Positions 22,690-33,716 of a stretch of DNA of 63,996 nt are shown piece by piece. Below the pieces are notes generated by a model. It worked only from the letters and a program-made list of their open reading frames with translations. It was not told where the DNA came from and searched no databases. Every line of letters starts with the position of its first letter. Position 1 is the stretch's first letter. The stretch lies in assembly GCF_023073335.1 (NCBI RefSeq), contig NZ_JADPJG010000026.1, positions 1 through 63,996 of the forward strand, in the 5' to 3' direction. The stretch comes from Bradyrhizobium sp. 21 (GTDB taxonomy: Bacteria; Pseudomonadota; Alphaproteobacteria; Rhizobiales; Xanthobacteraceae). A program made the position numbers and the translations under genes.

Positions 22690-25551
22690 TCAACCGGCGA
22701 GCGCGGTCCTCAGCATCTTGGCGAGCTCGGACTTGCGGTAGGGCTTGGCCAGCAGCAGCACGCCGGAATCGAGCCGGCCGTGATGGACGATGGCGTTCTC
22801 GGTGTAGCCCGAGGTGAACAGCGTCTTCAGGTCGGGACGGCGGCGAGCCGCCTCATCGGCCAACTGGCGGCCGTTCATGTTGCCCGGCATGATGACGTCC
22901 GTGAACAGCAGGTCGATGTCCTTGTCGGCGTCGATGATGATGAGGGCTTCGGCCGCGTTGGCGGCTTCGAGGGCGGCATAGCCGAGGCTCTTGATCTGGG
23001 TCACGACATATTGCCGCACCAGCGCGTCGTCCTCGACGATCAAGATCTTCTCGTCGCCGCCTGTGATCGGCACGTTCTGGAGCGCCTCGAACTCGGTCTC
23101 CTGCACGCCGCTCGAGCGCGGCAGGTAGATCTTCACGCTCGTGCCGTGGCCTTCCTCGCTGTAGATCTTGATGTGTCCGCCGGACTGCTTGACGAAGCCG
23201 AACACCATGCTGAGCCCGAGGCCGGTGCCCTTGCCGACCTCCTTGGTGGTGAAGAAGGGGTCGAACACCCGATCGATCAACTCCGGCGGGATTCCGGAGC
23301 CGGTGTCGCTGACCGCGATCATCACGTAATTGCCGGCCACCACGTCGGGATTCATGCTGGCATAGCCGTCGTCGAGGAAGATGTTGCGGGTCTCCAGCAC
23401 CAGCGTGCCGCCGTCGGGCATGGCATCGCGCGCATTCAGCGCAAGATTGAGAATCGCGGTGGAGAGCTGACCCGGGTCGATCAGTGCCGGCCAGGCATCC
23501 TCGGTGAGCTGCGGCATGATGGTGATCTGCTCGCCGAGGGTCGGATGCAGGAGCTTTGCGGCCTCGAGCGTCAATGCGTTGACGTCGATTTCGCGGGGCT
23601 GGAGCGGCTGCTTGCGGGCGAAGGCGAGCAGATGCTTGGTCAGTTGCGCGCCGCGTTCGGCGGCATCATCGATCAGCTTGGTGATGGCGGCGAGCTCGGG
23701 ACGGTCAGCGACCGCGTCCGCCAGAATGCCGATCGTGCCGGTGATGACGGTCAGCACGTTGTTGAAGTCGTGGGCGACACCACCGGTCAACTGGCCGATG
23801 GAATCCATCTTCTGGACGTGCCTGAACTGGGCCTCGGCGGCCTGCTTCTCGGTAAGATCGCGGCCGATGAAGAAATGGCGCTTGACCGGTTCGGACCAGG
23901 TGCCCAGCCAGTTCAGGGTGACCTCGTGACCGTCGTCGTGGTAGTAGCGCGCCTCGAAGCTGCGTGTGGCCGCGCCACGCCGTGCGGCGCGCATCTCGTC
24001 CCGCGTCTTCTCGAGGTCATCAGGGTGGATGAATTCGGTCGCGCTGTGCCCGATCAGATCTTCCGGACTGAAGCCGAGGATGGTCTTCACGCTCGGGCTG
24101 ACCTGGACGAAATTGCCAAAACCGTCGGTGACCAGGATCAAATCCTGCGACGTCTCGAAGATGCGCTGCCGCTCCTCGATCTCGCGGCGTAGTTTCTCCC
24201 GGTCCTGCTTGTCTTCCGTGATGTCGTGGGCGATCTTGGAGGCGCCGATGATCTCGCCCCCGGCTGTTTTGAGCGGAGAAATATTGAGGACGACGTCGAG
24301 CCGACGGCCGTCCTTTCGGATGCGCACCGTCTCGTGCTGGGCGATCGTTTCGTTGCCGCCGACCCGGTTCAGGATACCCCTGACCTCGGCCTTGCGGTCG
24401 TCCGGCACGATGATGTCGATCGGCTTGCCGATGGCCTCCACGGCGGAATAGCCGAACAGATGTTCGGCGGCCTTGTTCCAGCCCGTGATGACGCCGTCGA
24501 GCGTCTTCGTGATGATGGCATCATTGGCGGATTCGACGACGGCGCCGTACAGGGCAAGGCGCTTGCTGTAGTAGTCGCGATCCAATGCCGACTGCTGGCG
24601 AAGCCTGCCGACGAGGCCCACGGTCTGCGCCTGAAGGCGGACATTTTCGATCAGAAGCACCGCAAGCACGAAGGTCGCCGCGCAGAGGCCGTAGAGGCGG
24701 CCGGCGTAGAAGCCGATATCGAAGCGCGCGACGTTGACGATCGCCGACAGCGCGATGTCGAACAGCCAGGCGCACATCACGACCATGAGCCAGACGTCCA
24801 TGATCGAATGCGGACGGCGGAACCACAGCGAGACCAGCGCGGCGAAGCTCAAGGACCAAATGAAGGACACCACCCCGATCATGATCTGCGTGTAGCGGCC
24901 ATCGCGCAGCAGGACCGGAAGCAGGTCGTGCTGGGCGGTGACGATCCAGGTCAAGGCGGTCATGGTCGCGACGACGCCGAGCACGCTCGCGTAGATCGCC
25001 TTGCTTGCCGAGCCCGCGATCCGGGCACCGCCGTCGGCCTCCTTCAACCAGGCATAGGCCAGCACGCAGAGCGGGAAGCCGCCGTGCCAGATCATGTAGA
25101 GCCAGACCGTGGTCTGCCGGTCGGCACCCAGCATCCCGGTCGGGGAAAAAAGTCCGGGGAAGGTGAGGGCGTGGACCGTGGCCGCCGCGGCGGTGAACAG
25201 ATAGCCGGTCGCGAGCACGAGCAGCGCGCGGGTCCGGAGCACCGCAAACTGCGACAGCAGCAGGACCGCGGTGATGATGTCTGCGACGGCGAGGGCGGAT
25301 TGATAGCTGGCGACGAAGGCCGGCACAGGCAGCAGCGGGATACCTGCGAACGGTACCGCCAGTGCGAACAGGATCGCAGAGATGCCCACGATCACCAATG
25401 CTGCGGTGCGGTCGGTCGGGGTGACCGGCAATGTCGAAAGGAACGTGTTTCGATCGGTCGTCGCGGACACGTCCAGCTTTCGCAGATCGGTCTTGAGCAT
25501 CTTTGCCAATCTCATTTGGCCCAATCGTAGCGGGTTTCGGGCACGCATCAT
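22690..25551 (-). CDS. Hybrid histidine kinase with membrane sensor (MASE4-like), PAS domains and receiver
   Basis: A protein of up to 953 residues. Residues about 45-305 contain eight or so hydrophobic helices in the pattern of a MASE4-type integral membrane sensor. Two PAS domains follow, the first starting AVVESANDAIITKTLDG and the second ETSQDLILVTDGFGNFVQ, each with a PAC-like end. The kinase core has VQKMDSIGQLTGGVAHDFNN with the phosphoacceptor His, and DTGSGIPPELIDRVFDPFFTTK as the ATP-binding lid. A C-terminal receiver has the Asp in LLFTDVIMPG. The exact start is uncertain: Met1 at 25551, 25515 and 25500 are all possible. It may pass phosphate to the lone receiver encoded divergently at 25727. 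Confidence 0.88.
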   Translation of the reverse strand: MMRARNPLRLGQMRLAKMLKTDLRKLDVSATTDRNTFLSTLPVTPTDRTAALVIVGISAILFALAVPFAGIPLLPVPAFVASYQSALAVADIITAVLLLSQFAVLRTRALLVLATGYLFTAAAATVHALTFPGLFSPTGMLGADRQTTVWLYMIWHGGFPLCVLAYAWLKEADGGARIAGSASKAIYASVLGVVATMTALTWIVTAQHDLLPVLLRDGRYTQIMIGVVSFIWSLSFAALVSLWFRRPHSIMDVWLMVVMCAWLFDIALSAIVNVARFDIGFYAGRLYGLCAATFVLAVLLIENVRLQAQTVGLVGRLRQQSALDRDYYSKRLALYGAVVESANDAIITKTLDGVITGWNKAAEHLFGYSAVEAIGKPIDIIVPDDRKAEVRGILNRVGGNETIAQHETVRIRKDGRRLDVVLNISPLKTAGGEIIGASKIAHDITEDKQDREKLRREIEERQRIFETSQDLILVTDGFGNFVQVSPSVKTILGFSPEDLIGHSATEFIHPDDLEKTRDEMRAARRGAATRSFEARYYHDDGHEVTLNWLGTWSEPVKRHFFIGRDLTEKQAAEAQFRHVQKMDSIGQLTGGVAHDFNNVLTVITGTIGILADAVADRPELAAITKLIDDAAERGAQLTKHLLAFARKQPLQPREIDVNALTLEAAKLLHPTLGEQITIMPQLTEDAWPALIDPGQLSTAILNLALNARDAMPDGGTLVLETRNIFLDDGYASMNPDVVAGNYVMIAVSDTGSGIPPELIDRVFDPFFTTKEVGKGTGLGLSMVFGFVKQSGGHIKIYSEEGHGTSVKIYLPRSSGVQETEFEALQNVPITGGDEKILIVEDDALVRQYVVTQIKSLGYAALEAANAAEALIIIDADKDIDLLFTDVIMPGNMNGRQLADEAARRRPDLKTLFTSGYTENAIVHHGRLDSGVLLLAKPYRKSELAKMLRTALAG

Positions 25552-25726
25552 GACAAAACCCGCCGCGACTCAACCGAAGGTTACAGCTTACTTAATTTTG
25601 TTGGGAACGCGCACTAGGGACCGGGTAAGATGCGCTTTACTGGATGGTGCCATAATGCCCTTCCGCCGCTGCGGGTTCCAGGTTTGAATCAGGCATTTTG
25701 ATTTCAGGATCCGGGAGTTGTTCCCC

Positions 25727-26113
25727 ATGCCCCGCGTTCTCATCATCGACGACCAGAAGGACGTCCGTGCGATGGTCGCGATCGTGCTGCGCGTCAACCG
25801 CTACGAGGTCGTTGAGGCCGACAGCGGCGCGGCGGGGGTGAAAGCCTTCACGGAGGCCGCCTTCGACGCGGCCATCGTGGACATCTTCCTCGGCGACACC
25901 AGCGGCGTCGAGGTCATCGCGACCCTGCGCGAGCTTGCACCGAGGCTCCCGGTCGTCGCCGTGTCGGGGATGACTGCGCTGGACTTCATGGAACAATCGG
26001 CCCACCTCGCCAACGTGGTCTGCCTGCAAAAGCCGTTTCGGCCGAATGATCTTCTTCAAGCCCTGCGGAAGGCCCAGGCCGCGGCGGACGGCGAGCTGCC
26101 GGCAGCCGTCTGA
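25727..26113 (+). CDS. Stand-alone response regulator receiver protein
   Basis: A 128-residue CheY-type receiver without output domain. It has VLIIDDQKDVR (acidic pair), the phosphoacceptor Asp in AAIVDIFLGD, a Ser in the T/S switch position (VVAVSGMT) and the Lys in CLQKPFRPNDLL. The ATG at 25727 has a GGGAG site 10 bp upstream. It diverges from a large hybrid histidine kinase, so it is a likely phosphorelay partner, although such partners also act with kinases elsewhere. It is convergent with livK across a shared terminator. Confidence 0.88.
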   Translation: MPRVLIIDDQKDVRAMVAIVLRVNRYEVVEADSGAAGVKAFTEAAFDAAIVDIFLGDTSGVEVIATLRELAPRLPVVAVSGMTALDFMEQSAHLANVVCLQKPFRPNDLLQALRKAQAAADGELPAAV

Positions 26114-26147
26114 CCCCCGCCGCAATCTACCCTGCTGCAAGACGAAA

Positions 26148-26168
26148 CGCCCCGGGCAAGCCGGGGCG
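26148..26168. terminator. Bidirectional terminator between receiver gene and livK
   Basis: CGCCCCGG and CCGGGGCG form a perfect 8-bp stem with loop GCAAG, 34 bp after the receiver stop and 43 bp after the livK stop. On the minus strand the stem is followed by TTTCGTCT, which makes it a good Rho-independent terminator for livK. Confidence 0.75.
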
Positions 26169-26211
26169 CTGTGATGACGGATGAGGCCTTCAGGCCCGGC
26201 AAGTGTGGTGC

Positions 26212-27330
26212 TTAAGTGCCGTTGCCTTTGATCTCGGTGTAGCCGCCCTTGGCGTCCCATTTGTAGACGACGTAGTCGAGCTGCTTGATGTCGCCCTTGG
26301 CGTCATACTCGATCGGGCCGATCACGGTGTCCCACTTGCCGGCCTTGATCGCCGCCATGACCTTCTTGGAGTCGGTGGTGCCAGCCTTCTTGGCCGCCTG
26401 AGACCAGACCTGCATCGCCGCGTAGGTGTAGAGCGTGTAGCCTTCGGGGTCGATGTTCTTCGCCTTGAAGGCGTCGACGATCTTCTTCGCGGTCGGCTTG
26501 TTGCGCGGATCGGGGCCGAAGGTGAACAGCGTGCCTTCGCCCGCCGGGCCCGTGATGGAGGCGTACTCCTTGTCGGCGAGCGCGTCGCCGGCCATCAGGA
26601 TCGTCTTGAGGCCCTGGTCGCGCATCTGGCGCAGGATCAGACCGCTTTCCTGATGATAACCACCGACATAGACGAGGTCGATGTTGTCACGCTTCAGGCG
26701 CGAGACGATCGCGTTGAAGTCCTTGTCGCCCTTGTTGTAGGACTCGGAGAGCTTCACGGTGACGCCGGCCTTGACGAGGGCTTTCTTGGTCTCGTCGGCG
26801 AGACCCTTGCCGTAAGTGGTCTTGTCGTCGAGAATCGCGATGTTCTTGCCCTTGTAGTTCTTGGCAATGTACTGGGCGGCGACCAGGCCCTGCTGGTCGT
26901 CGCGGCCGCAGACGCGCGCCACGTTCCACAGTCCGCTATCGGTGAACTTCGGATTGGTGGAGGCGGGGGTGATCTGGAGCACGTTGCCGTCGGCATAGGC
27001 TTCCGAAGCCGGTATCGACGACGACGAGCAATAGTGCCCGGCGACGAATGGCATCTTGGCGCCGGCGATCTTCTCGGCGACCGAGCGCGCCTGCTTCGGA
27101 TCGCAGGCATCGTCCTCGACGTCGAGCGCGAGCTTCTTGCCGTTGACGCCGCCGGCGGCGTTGATGTCGGCCACGGCCATCTCGGCGCCGTTCTTCATCT
27201 GGCGGCCGAAGGCGGACTCGCCGCCGGTCATCGGACCTGCGACTGCGACGGTGACATCCTGCGCGAACGCCGCGCTCGACAGCGCGATCGACGCGCCGAA
27301 TGCCAGACCGATGAGCTTCAGTGATTTCAT
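26212..27330 (-). CDS. livK: Branched-chain amino acid ABC transporter substrate-binding protein
   Basis: A 372-residue periplasmic binding protein. The signal peptide is residues 1-23 (KSLKLIGLAFGASIALSSAAFA, cleaved before QDVTV). The mature part follows the LivJ/LivK pattern: VTVAVAGPMTGGESAFGRQMK, then ADINAAGGVNGKKL, a Cys pair (C in DDACDP and VCGRDDQ), and FRNKPTAKKIVD-like segments in the C-terminal lobe. It captures branched-chain or other aliphatic amino acids and delivers them to LivHM. The gene lies downstream of livF with 159 bp between them, long enough for its own promoter. The ATG at 27330 is clear; the upstream frame is not part of the protein. Confidence 0.92.
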   Translation of the reverse strand: MKSLKLIGLAFGASIALSSAAFAQDVTVAVAGPMTGGESAFGRQMKNGAEMAVADINAAGGVNGKKLALDVEDDACDPKQARSVAEKIAGAKMPFVAGHYCSSSSIPASEAYADGNVLQITPASTNPKFTDSGLWNVARVCGRDDQQGLVAAQYIAKNYKGKNIAILDDKTTYGKGLADETKKALVKAGVTVKLSESYNKGDKDFNAIVSRLKRDNIDLVYVGGYHQESGLILRQMRDQGLKTILMAGDALADKEYASITGPAGEGTLFTFGPDPRNKPTAKKIVDAFKAKNIDPEGYTLYTYAAMQVWSQAAKKAGTTDSKKVMAAIKAGKWDTVIGPIEYDAKGDIKQLDYVVYKWDAKGGYTEIKGNGT

Positions 27331-27489
27331 GAGATACCTCGAGGGTGGTCGCCTGTGGAAGTTGCCGGGCGCGCCCGGTTCAAACCGGCGCCATCTTGAA
27401 TGAATCTCCGGAGAAGTCACCGGCAAAATACGGGCATCGGCGGAGATATCTCGCCACATTCTGCCGCACGGGTTCGTTCTTGGGCGGCC

Positions 27490-28229
27490 TCAGCCGTGCC
27501 GGCCGCCTTCGAGGTAGGCAGCGCGAATCTCGGGGCGCTGCAACAACTCGGCGCCGGTCCCGGCCAGCGTGATCAGGCCATTGACCATGACATAGCCGCG
27601 ATGGGCGAGCTTGAGCGCATGGTTGGCGTTCTGCTCGACGATCAGAACGGTCAGGCCGTCCTGCCGGTTCAGGGTGCGGATCGCGTCGAAAATCTGGCGC
27701 GCGATCAGCGGCGCCAGCCCAAGCGAGGGCTCGTCGAGCAGGAGCAGGCGAGGACGGCTCATCAAGGCGCGGCCTATGGCCAGCATCTGTTGTTCGCCGC
27801 CGGACAGGGTTCCGCCGCGTTGGGCGTAGCGTTCCTTCAGCCGCGGAAACAGCGTGAACACGCGTTGGAGCGTCGCCTCGCGTTCGGCATCGGTACATTC
27901 GGTGGCGTCCGCCCCCATCTGGAGGTTTTCGGCCACGCTCATGCGCGGGAAGATGCGGCGACCTTCCGGCGATTGCGCGATACGCAAATGCGCGATCTCG
28001 TGGGTGGGAACGTCGGTGATGTCGCGGCCTTCGTACAGGATCTGGCCGGCGCGGGCGCGCGGCTTGCCGAAGATCGTCATCATCAGCGTGGACTTGCCGG
28101 CGCCGTTGGCACCGATCAGCGCCACGATCTCGCCGGCGTTGATCTCGACGTCGACGCCCTTCAGCGCCTCGATCTTGCCATAGGCAGCGCGAAGGCTGCG
28201 GATCGCGAGCAGGGGAGCGGATGCCGACG

Positions 28230-28233
<4 letters not shown>
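27490..28233 (-). CDS. livF: Branched-chain amino acid ABC transporter ATP-binding protein LivF
   Basis: A 247-residue ATPase. Walker A is GANGAGKST, the signature is LSGGEQQM and Walker B is LLLLDEPSLG, followed by the H-loop region. The Q-loop lies in IAQSPEGRRIFP, the form typical of LivF. It powers amino acid import with LivG on the cytoplasmic face of LivHM. The start is a GTG that overlaps the livG stop (GTGA), so the two are translationally coupled. Confidence 0.94.
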
Positions 28234-30379
<2,146 letters not shown>

Positions 30380-30391
30380 GCGGCCATCCCG

Positions 30392-31309
30392 TCAGACTTT
30401 TTCGACTTCGGGGCGGCCGAGCAAGCCGGTCGGCATGAAGATCAGCACGACGATCAGGATCGAGAACGCGGCCACGTCCTTGTACTCGACCGAGAAATAG
30501 GCCGACCAGAACGTCTCGATCAACCCGATCGCGAGCCCGCCGAGCATGGCGCCGGGCAACGAGCCGATGCCGCCGAGCACGGCGGCGGTGAACGCCTTGA
30601 TGCCGGCGACGAAGCCCATGAAGAAATCGACCAGCCCGTAATAGAGCAGGTACATCAGGCCGGCGACGGCGGCGAGCGCAGCACCGATCACGAAGGTCAT
30701 GGAGATGGTGCGGTCGACGTTGACGCCGAGCAGCGCCGCCATGGTCTGGTCCTGCTCGCAGGCACGCATGTCGCGCCCGAGCCGGGTGCGCGACACCAGC
30801 CAGGTGAAGATCGCCAGCAGCACGATGGTGGTGACGACCACCATGATCTGGATGTTGGAGAGCTGGATGACGAAGCCATCCGCGCTCTCGTGCAGCGTGT
30901 AGCCGCCGGTGATGAAGGGCGGGATCGGCTTGACGCGGGCGCCTTGCGCCACTTGCGAATAATTGGTCAGCACGAAGGACATGCCGATCGCCGACAGCAT
31001 CGGGGCGAGGCGGAAGGAATGACGCAGCGGCCGGTAGGCGATGCGCTCGATGGTCCAGCCGTAAAGTGCCGTGATCGCCATCGAGACCAGAAGCACGATC
31101 AGCAGGATCACCGGGATCGCGGTCAGGCCGGTCGAGATCAGGAGCAGGAAGGTGATGAGGGCGATGAACCCGCCGATCATGAAGACGTCGCCATGAGCGA
31201 AGTTGATCATGCCGACGATGCCGTAGACCATCGTGTAGCCGATCGCGATCAGGCCGTAGATGGAGCCGAGCACGAGGCCATTGATGAGCTGCTGGGTGAA
31301 ATAATCCAT
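30392..31309 (-). CDS. livH: Branched-chain amino acid ABC transporter permease LivH
   Basis: A 305-residue permease, the first gene of the operon. It begins FTQQLINGLVLGSIYGLIAIGYTMVYGIVGMINFAHGD, the conserved LivH start, and has seven or eight helices. The EAA-like loop is SRTRLGRDMRACEQDQTMAALLGVN, and GGIGSLPGAMLGGLAIGLIETFW is the usual C-terminal core. The leader region upstream (31310-31571) is shared with a divergent small gene and should hold the liv promoter, which I could not pinpoint. Confidence 0.95.
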   Translation of the reverse strand: MDYFTQQLINGLVLGSIYGLIAIGYTMVYGIVGMINFAHGDVFMIGGFIALITFLLLISTGLTAIPVILLIVLLVSMAITALYGWTIERIAYRPLRHSFRLAPMLSAIGMSFVLTNYSQVAQGARVKPIPPFITGGYTLHESADGFVIQLSNIQIMVVVTTIVLLAIFTWLVSRTRLGRDMRACEQDQTMAALLGVNVDRTISMTFVIGAALAAVAGLMYLLYYGLVDFFMGFVAGIKAFTAAVLGGIGSLPGAMLGGLAIGLIETFWSAYFSVEYKDVAAFSILIVVLIFMPTGLLGRPEVEKV

Positions 31310-31474
31310 AGGCTGCCGTTACCCAAACCTGACGCGGGCTCCAAGGGAGCTCTTTGAAGAGTTCTCGGGCCCCGGCAGCCCTTGAGCATTCCTGGTTTTG
31401 TAACAGGAGGGAACTGGCGGCTGCAACCGGGCCGGTCTCCGCCTGGAGGCTTGTACAGAGATCATTTGACACTC

Positions 31475-31501
31475 GGGTTCCCCCGCTTTGGCGGAACCCG
31501 G
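31475..31501. promoter_or_regulatory. Inverted repeat before the 53-residue gene
   Basis: CGGGTTCC (31475-31482) and GGAACCCG (31494-31501) are perfect 8-bp arms with CCGC/GCGG able to pair inside. A TTGACA hexamer precedes it at 31467-31472. The hairpin would lie in the 5' region of the small-peptide transcript or act as an operator between it and the liv operon. Confidence 0.4.
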
Positions 31502-31571
31502 TTCCGCAAGCAACCAAGTGCGATGCCAGCCGTTGTCTCGCCTCTGACGTCCAACAAGGGAGTTCCCCGAA

Positions 31572-31733
31572 ATGACGAAGCAGCAGAACCAGAACCCGGG
31601 CCAGCAGGGCCAGAACCCCGGTCAGCAGCAGGGCGGCGGCCAGAAACCCGGGCAGCAGCAGCAGGATCCGCAGCGCCAGGGCGATAAGCCCGGCCAGCAG
31701 CAGGGTGGCCAGCGCGGTCAGGACAACAAGTAG
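31572..31733 (+). CDS. 53-residue Gln/Gly/Pro-rich protein
   Basis: The frame from ATG 31572 to TAG 31731 encodes a protein made almost only of Gln, Gly, Pro, Lys, Asn, Asp and Arg, with repeating GQQ-G and PGQQ units (TKQQNQNPGQQGQNPGQQQ at the start). It is surely disordered. AAGGGAG lies 11 bp before the start and a very strong terminator follows 24 bp after the stop, so this is a genuine short transcription unit, probably highly expressed. No function is known; such peptides recall stress-induced hydrophilin-like proteins, but that is only resemblance in composition. Confidence 0.7.
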   Translation: MTKQQNQNPGQQGQNPGQQQGGGQKPGQQQQDPQRQGDKPGQQQGGQRGQDNK

Positions 31734-31756
31734 TTTGGGAATCCGGGAGTGAGAAA

Positions 31757-31785
31757 GGGCCCCGCCGAAAGGCGGGGCCCTTTTT
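31757..31785 (+). terminator. Strong Rho-independent terminator
   Basis: GGGCCCCGCC and GGCGGGGCCC form a perfect 10-bp stem with a GAAA tetraloop, followed directly by TTTTTCTT. It is the strongest terminator in the window and ends the 53-residue gene transcript. Confidence 0.93.
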
Positions 31786-31922
31786 CTTGGCTTCTTTGGC
31801 GCTCCGCCCGTCAGGGCAGTTAAGGTAAACAAAGGGTTTAAATTGCCGCCACAGTCTGATGCGAGTTAGCTCCCCGGCAAGCCTTCCATCGAAGGCGCGG
31901 GCCAAGCGAAGCGGGAAGCGGC

Positions 31923-32447
31923 ATGTTCGGAAATTGGCGGATCGGCTCGGTCAACGGCGTGCTGCTGGCGGCCTATTTCATCCCGGCCTGGACCCTCGTT
32001 GCCTTCAATATCATGGTGGCACCGGTGCACGGGCTCTACGAGCGGCCGAGCATCGCGGTGGCCCTGTTCCTCAGCGACCATCTCCAGATGGCGGGTATGG
32101 ACACCGTGCGCGCCGCCTGGCTGCTGGCGTTGGGGCGGCTGACCGTGGTGGCGTTCTTTGCGATCTACCTTGCGCTGCTCTGCATCCCGCGCGTCCGCAA
32201 GAACGGCGGCAGCGACGAGGCGCTCGGCATTGCGCTCGCGATCGGCAGCCTGATCTCGTTTGCAAGCATGGTGATGGCCTCGAAGGTCGGCGAGATGGCT
32301 GCGCTGCGGCTGCACGCCACTGAGCTCCTGCTGCTGCTCGGTGCCGCCATCGTGGTGGTGATCGAACGGCCCGAGCCGGCGCCGAAGACCGTCGAGACTG
32401 CCGCGCCGCTAGCTCTTGAGCAGGCCGAGCTCCTGCACAATGGCTGA
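31923..32447 (+). CDS. Membrane protein of unknown function
   Basis: A 174-residue protein with four hydrophobic helices: about 12-32 (GVLLAAYFIPAWTLVAFNIMV), 62-86 (RAAWLLALGRLTVVAFFAIYLALL), 100-120 and 128-148. The N- and C-termini are short. No family motif is evident. Its last 39 bases overlap, in opposite direction, the 3' end of pcaC, so the two genes are convergent and share no terminator. Function unknown. Confidence 0.7.
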   Translation: MFGNWRIGSVNGVLLAAYFIPAWTLVAFNIMVAPVHGLYERPSIAVALFLSDHLQMAGMDTVRAAWLLALGRLTVVAFFAIYLALLCIPRVRKNGGSDEALGIALAIGSLISFASMVMASKVGEMAALRLHATELLLLLGAAIVVVIERPEPAPKTVETAAPLALEQAELLHNG

Positions 32448-32801
32448 GGCTTCCTTGACGGCGTGGTTCGCCGCCGGCACGCCGCAATAGATCGCCTGCT
32501 GCAGCAGAATTTCCTTGATGTCGTCGGGGGTGAAACCGCCCTCGGCGAGCGCCGCGCGCACATGCAGGCGGAATTCGTCCCATTGCCCGAGCGCGACCAT
32601 GGTGCCGATCACCAGCACCCGCCGCGTGCGCTCGTCGAAATGCGGCCGCGTCCAGATCTCGCCCCAGGCATACCGCGTGATCATGTCCTGGAAATCGGTG
32701 TTGAACGCGTTGCGGCCCGCGATCGATTTGTCGACCCAGGCATTGCCCAGCACTTTTCGGCGCACGTTCATGCCGGCATCGCGGCGCTTCTGGTCGTCCA
32801 T
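32409..32801 (-). CDS. pcaC: 4-carboxymuconolactone decarboxylase
   Basis: A 130-residue protein of the carboxymuconolactone decarboxylase family, normal length for PcaC. It decarboxylates 4-carboxymuconolactone to 3-oxoadipate enol-lactone in the protocatechuate branch of the beta-ketoadipate pathway. Visible motifs are RRKVLGNAWVDKS, ITRYAWGEIWTRP and the active-site helix LRVHVRAAL-like HVRAALAEGGFTPDDIKE with GVPAANHAVK at the end. The ATG at 32801 is right after a palindromic repeat that separates it from pcaD. The order pcaB, pcaD, pcaC on one strand confirms the pathway. Confidence 0.93.
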   Translation of the reverse strand: MDDQKRRDAGMNVRRKVLGNAWVDKSIAGRNAFNTDFQDMITRYAWGEIWTRPHFDERTRRVLVIGTMVALGQWDEFRLHVRAALAEGGFTPDDIKEILLQQAIYCGVPAANHAVKEASAIVQELGLLKS

Positions 32802-32816
32802 GTGTTGTCCTCCTCC

Positions 32817-32895
32817 GTCATTGCGAGCGCAGCGAAACGATCCAGAAATGCGTCCACGGTAACAGCCTGGATTGCTTCGCTGCGCTCGCAATGAC
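32817..32895. repeat. Long palindromic repeat inside the pca operon
   Basis: Arms of 29 bp at 32817-32845 (beginning GTCATTGCGAGCGCAGCGAA) and 32867-32895 (ending TGCGCTCGCAATGAC) are inverted with only a few mismatches. The element lies between pcaD and pcaC. I recall such CATTGCGAGCG palindromes as abundant in Bradyrhizobium genomes. Confidence 0.75.
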
Positions 32896-32906
32896 GAGCT
32901 GCGAAA

Positions 32907-33689
32907 CTACCTTTGCGTCAGAAAACCCACCACAGCGTCGGTGAACGCGTGCGGCTGCTCGACATTGGAAATGTGGGCAGCGTCGATGATGGTCATGCTC
33001 GCGCCGGGAATGGTCGAGCGGATCAGTTCGCCCGCCGAGATCGGCGTCGCCATGTCGTGGCGGCCGGCGATCACCAGCGTCGGGCTCTTGATCTTCGGCA
33101 GCAGCGCGCGCTGGTCGAGCGTCGACAGCGCCTCGCAGCAGGCGAGATAGCCCTCGACGGGGGTGGCGAGCAGCATCGACTTCATCCTGGCTGTGATGTC
33201 TGGTTCGCGCTCGCGGAAATCCTGGGTGAGCCAGCCCGCGATCACGGCGTCGGCGACCGCGGCGATGCCGCCCTTCTTCACCGCGTCGATGCGCTCGAGC
33301 CATTTGGTCGGCTCGGCATAATAGCAGGAGGTGTTGGCGAGAATCAGCTTGCCGAATCTTTCAGGTGCATTCGCGCCCAGCCATTGCCCGACCATGCCGC
33401 CCATCGACAGGCCGCACCAATGCACCTTCTCGATGTTGAGATCGTCGAGGATTGCCAGCACATCGCGGCCGAAGCGCTCCAGCGTATAGGGCGCGGGCGG
33501 CACGTTGGACTTGCCGTGGCCGCGGCGGTCGTAGCGGATGACGCGGAATATTTGCGTCAGCGCCTTCATCTGCGGCTCCCACATCTGCAGCGTGCAGCCG
33601 AGCGAGTTGGAGAGCATCAAGGTCGGCCCGCCGTCGCGGCCCTCGACGGAGACGTTGATCAGGCAACCGTCGGCATCGATCATGGGCAT
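32907..33689 (-). CDS. pcaD: 3-oxoadipate enol-lactonase
   Basis: A 260-residue alpha/beta hydrolase that opens 3-oxoadipate enol-lactone to 3-oxoadipate. The nucleophile elbow is GLSMGG (Ser), the oxyanion region is LSNSLGCTLQMW, RYDRRGHGKS is the cap entry typical of PcaD, and the catalytic Asp and His are in AGRHDMATP and AAHISNVEQP. Length and context between pcaB and pcaC fix the assignment. It starts 27 bp after the pcaB stop. Confidence 0.94.
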   Translation of the reverse strand: MPMIDADGCLINVSVEGRDGGPTLMLSNSLGCTLQMWEPQMKALTQIFRVIRYDRRGHGKSNVPPAPYTLERFGRDVLAILDDLNIEKVHWCGLSMGGMVGQWLGANAPERFGKLILANTSCYYAEPTKWLERIDAVKKGGIAAVADAVIAGWLTQDFREREPDITARMKSMLLATPVEGYLACCEALSTLDQRALLPKIKSPTLVIAGRHDMATPISAGELIRSTIPGASMTIIDAAHISNVEQPHAFTDAVVGFLTQR

Positions 33690-33716
33690 GCGGCGTCTCC
33701 GTCGTATTTGCGGCTT

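Noticed and set aside
22285..24192. A 635-codon plus-strand frame opposite the P1 peptidase and hybrid kinase genes
   Set aside because: Antisense shadow with no start signal and no protein motif, while the minus-strand genes are well supported.
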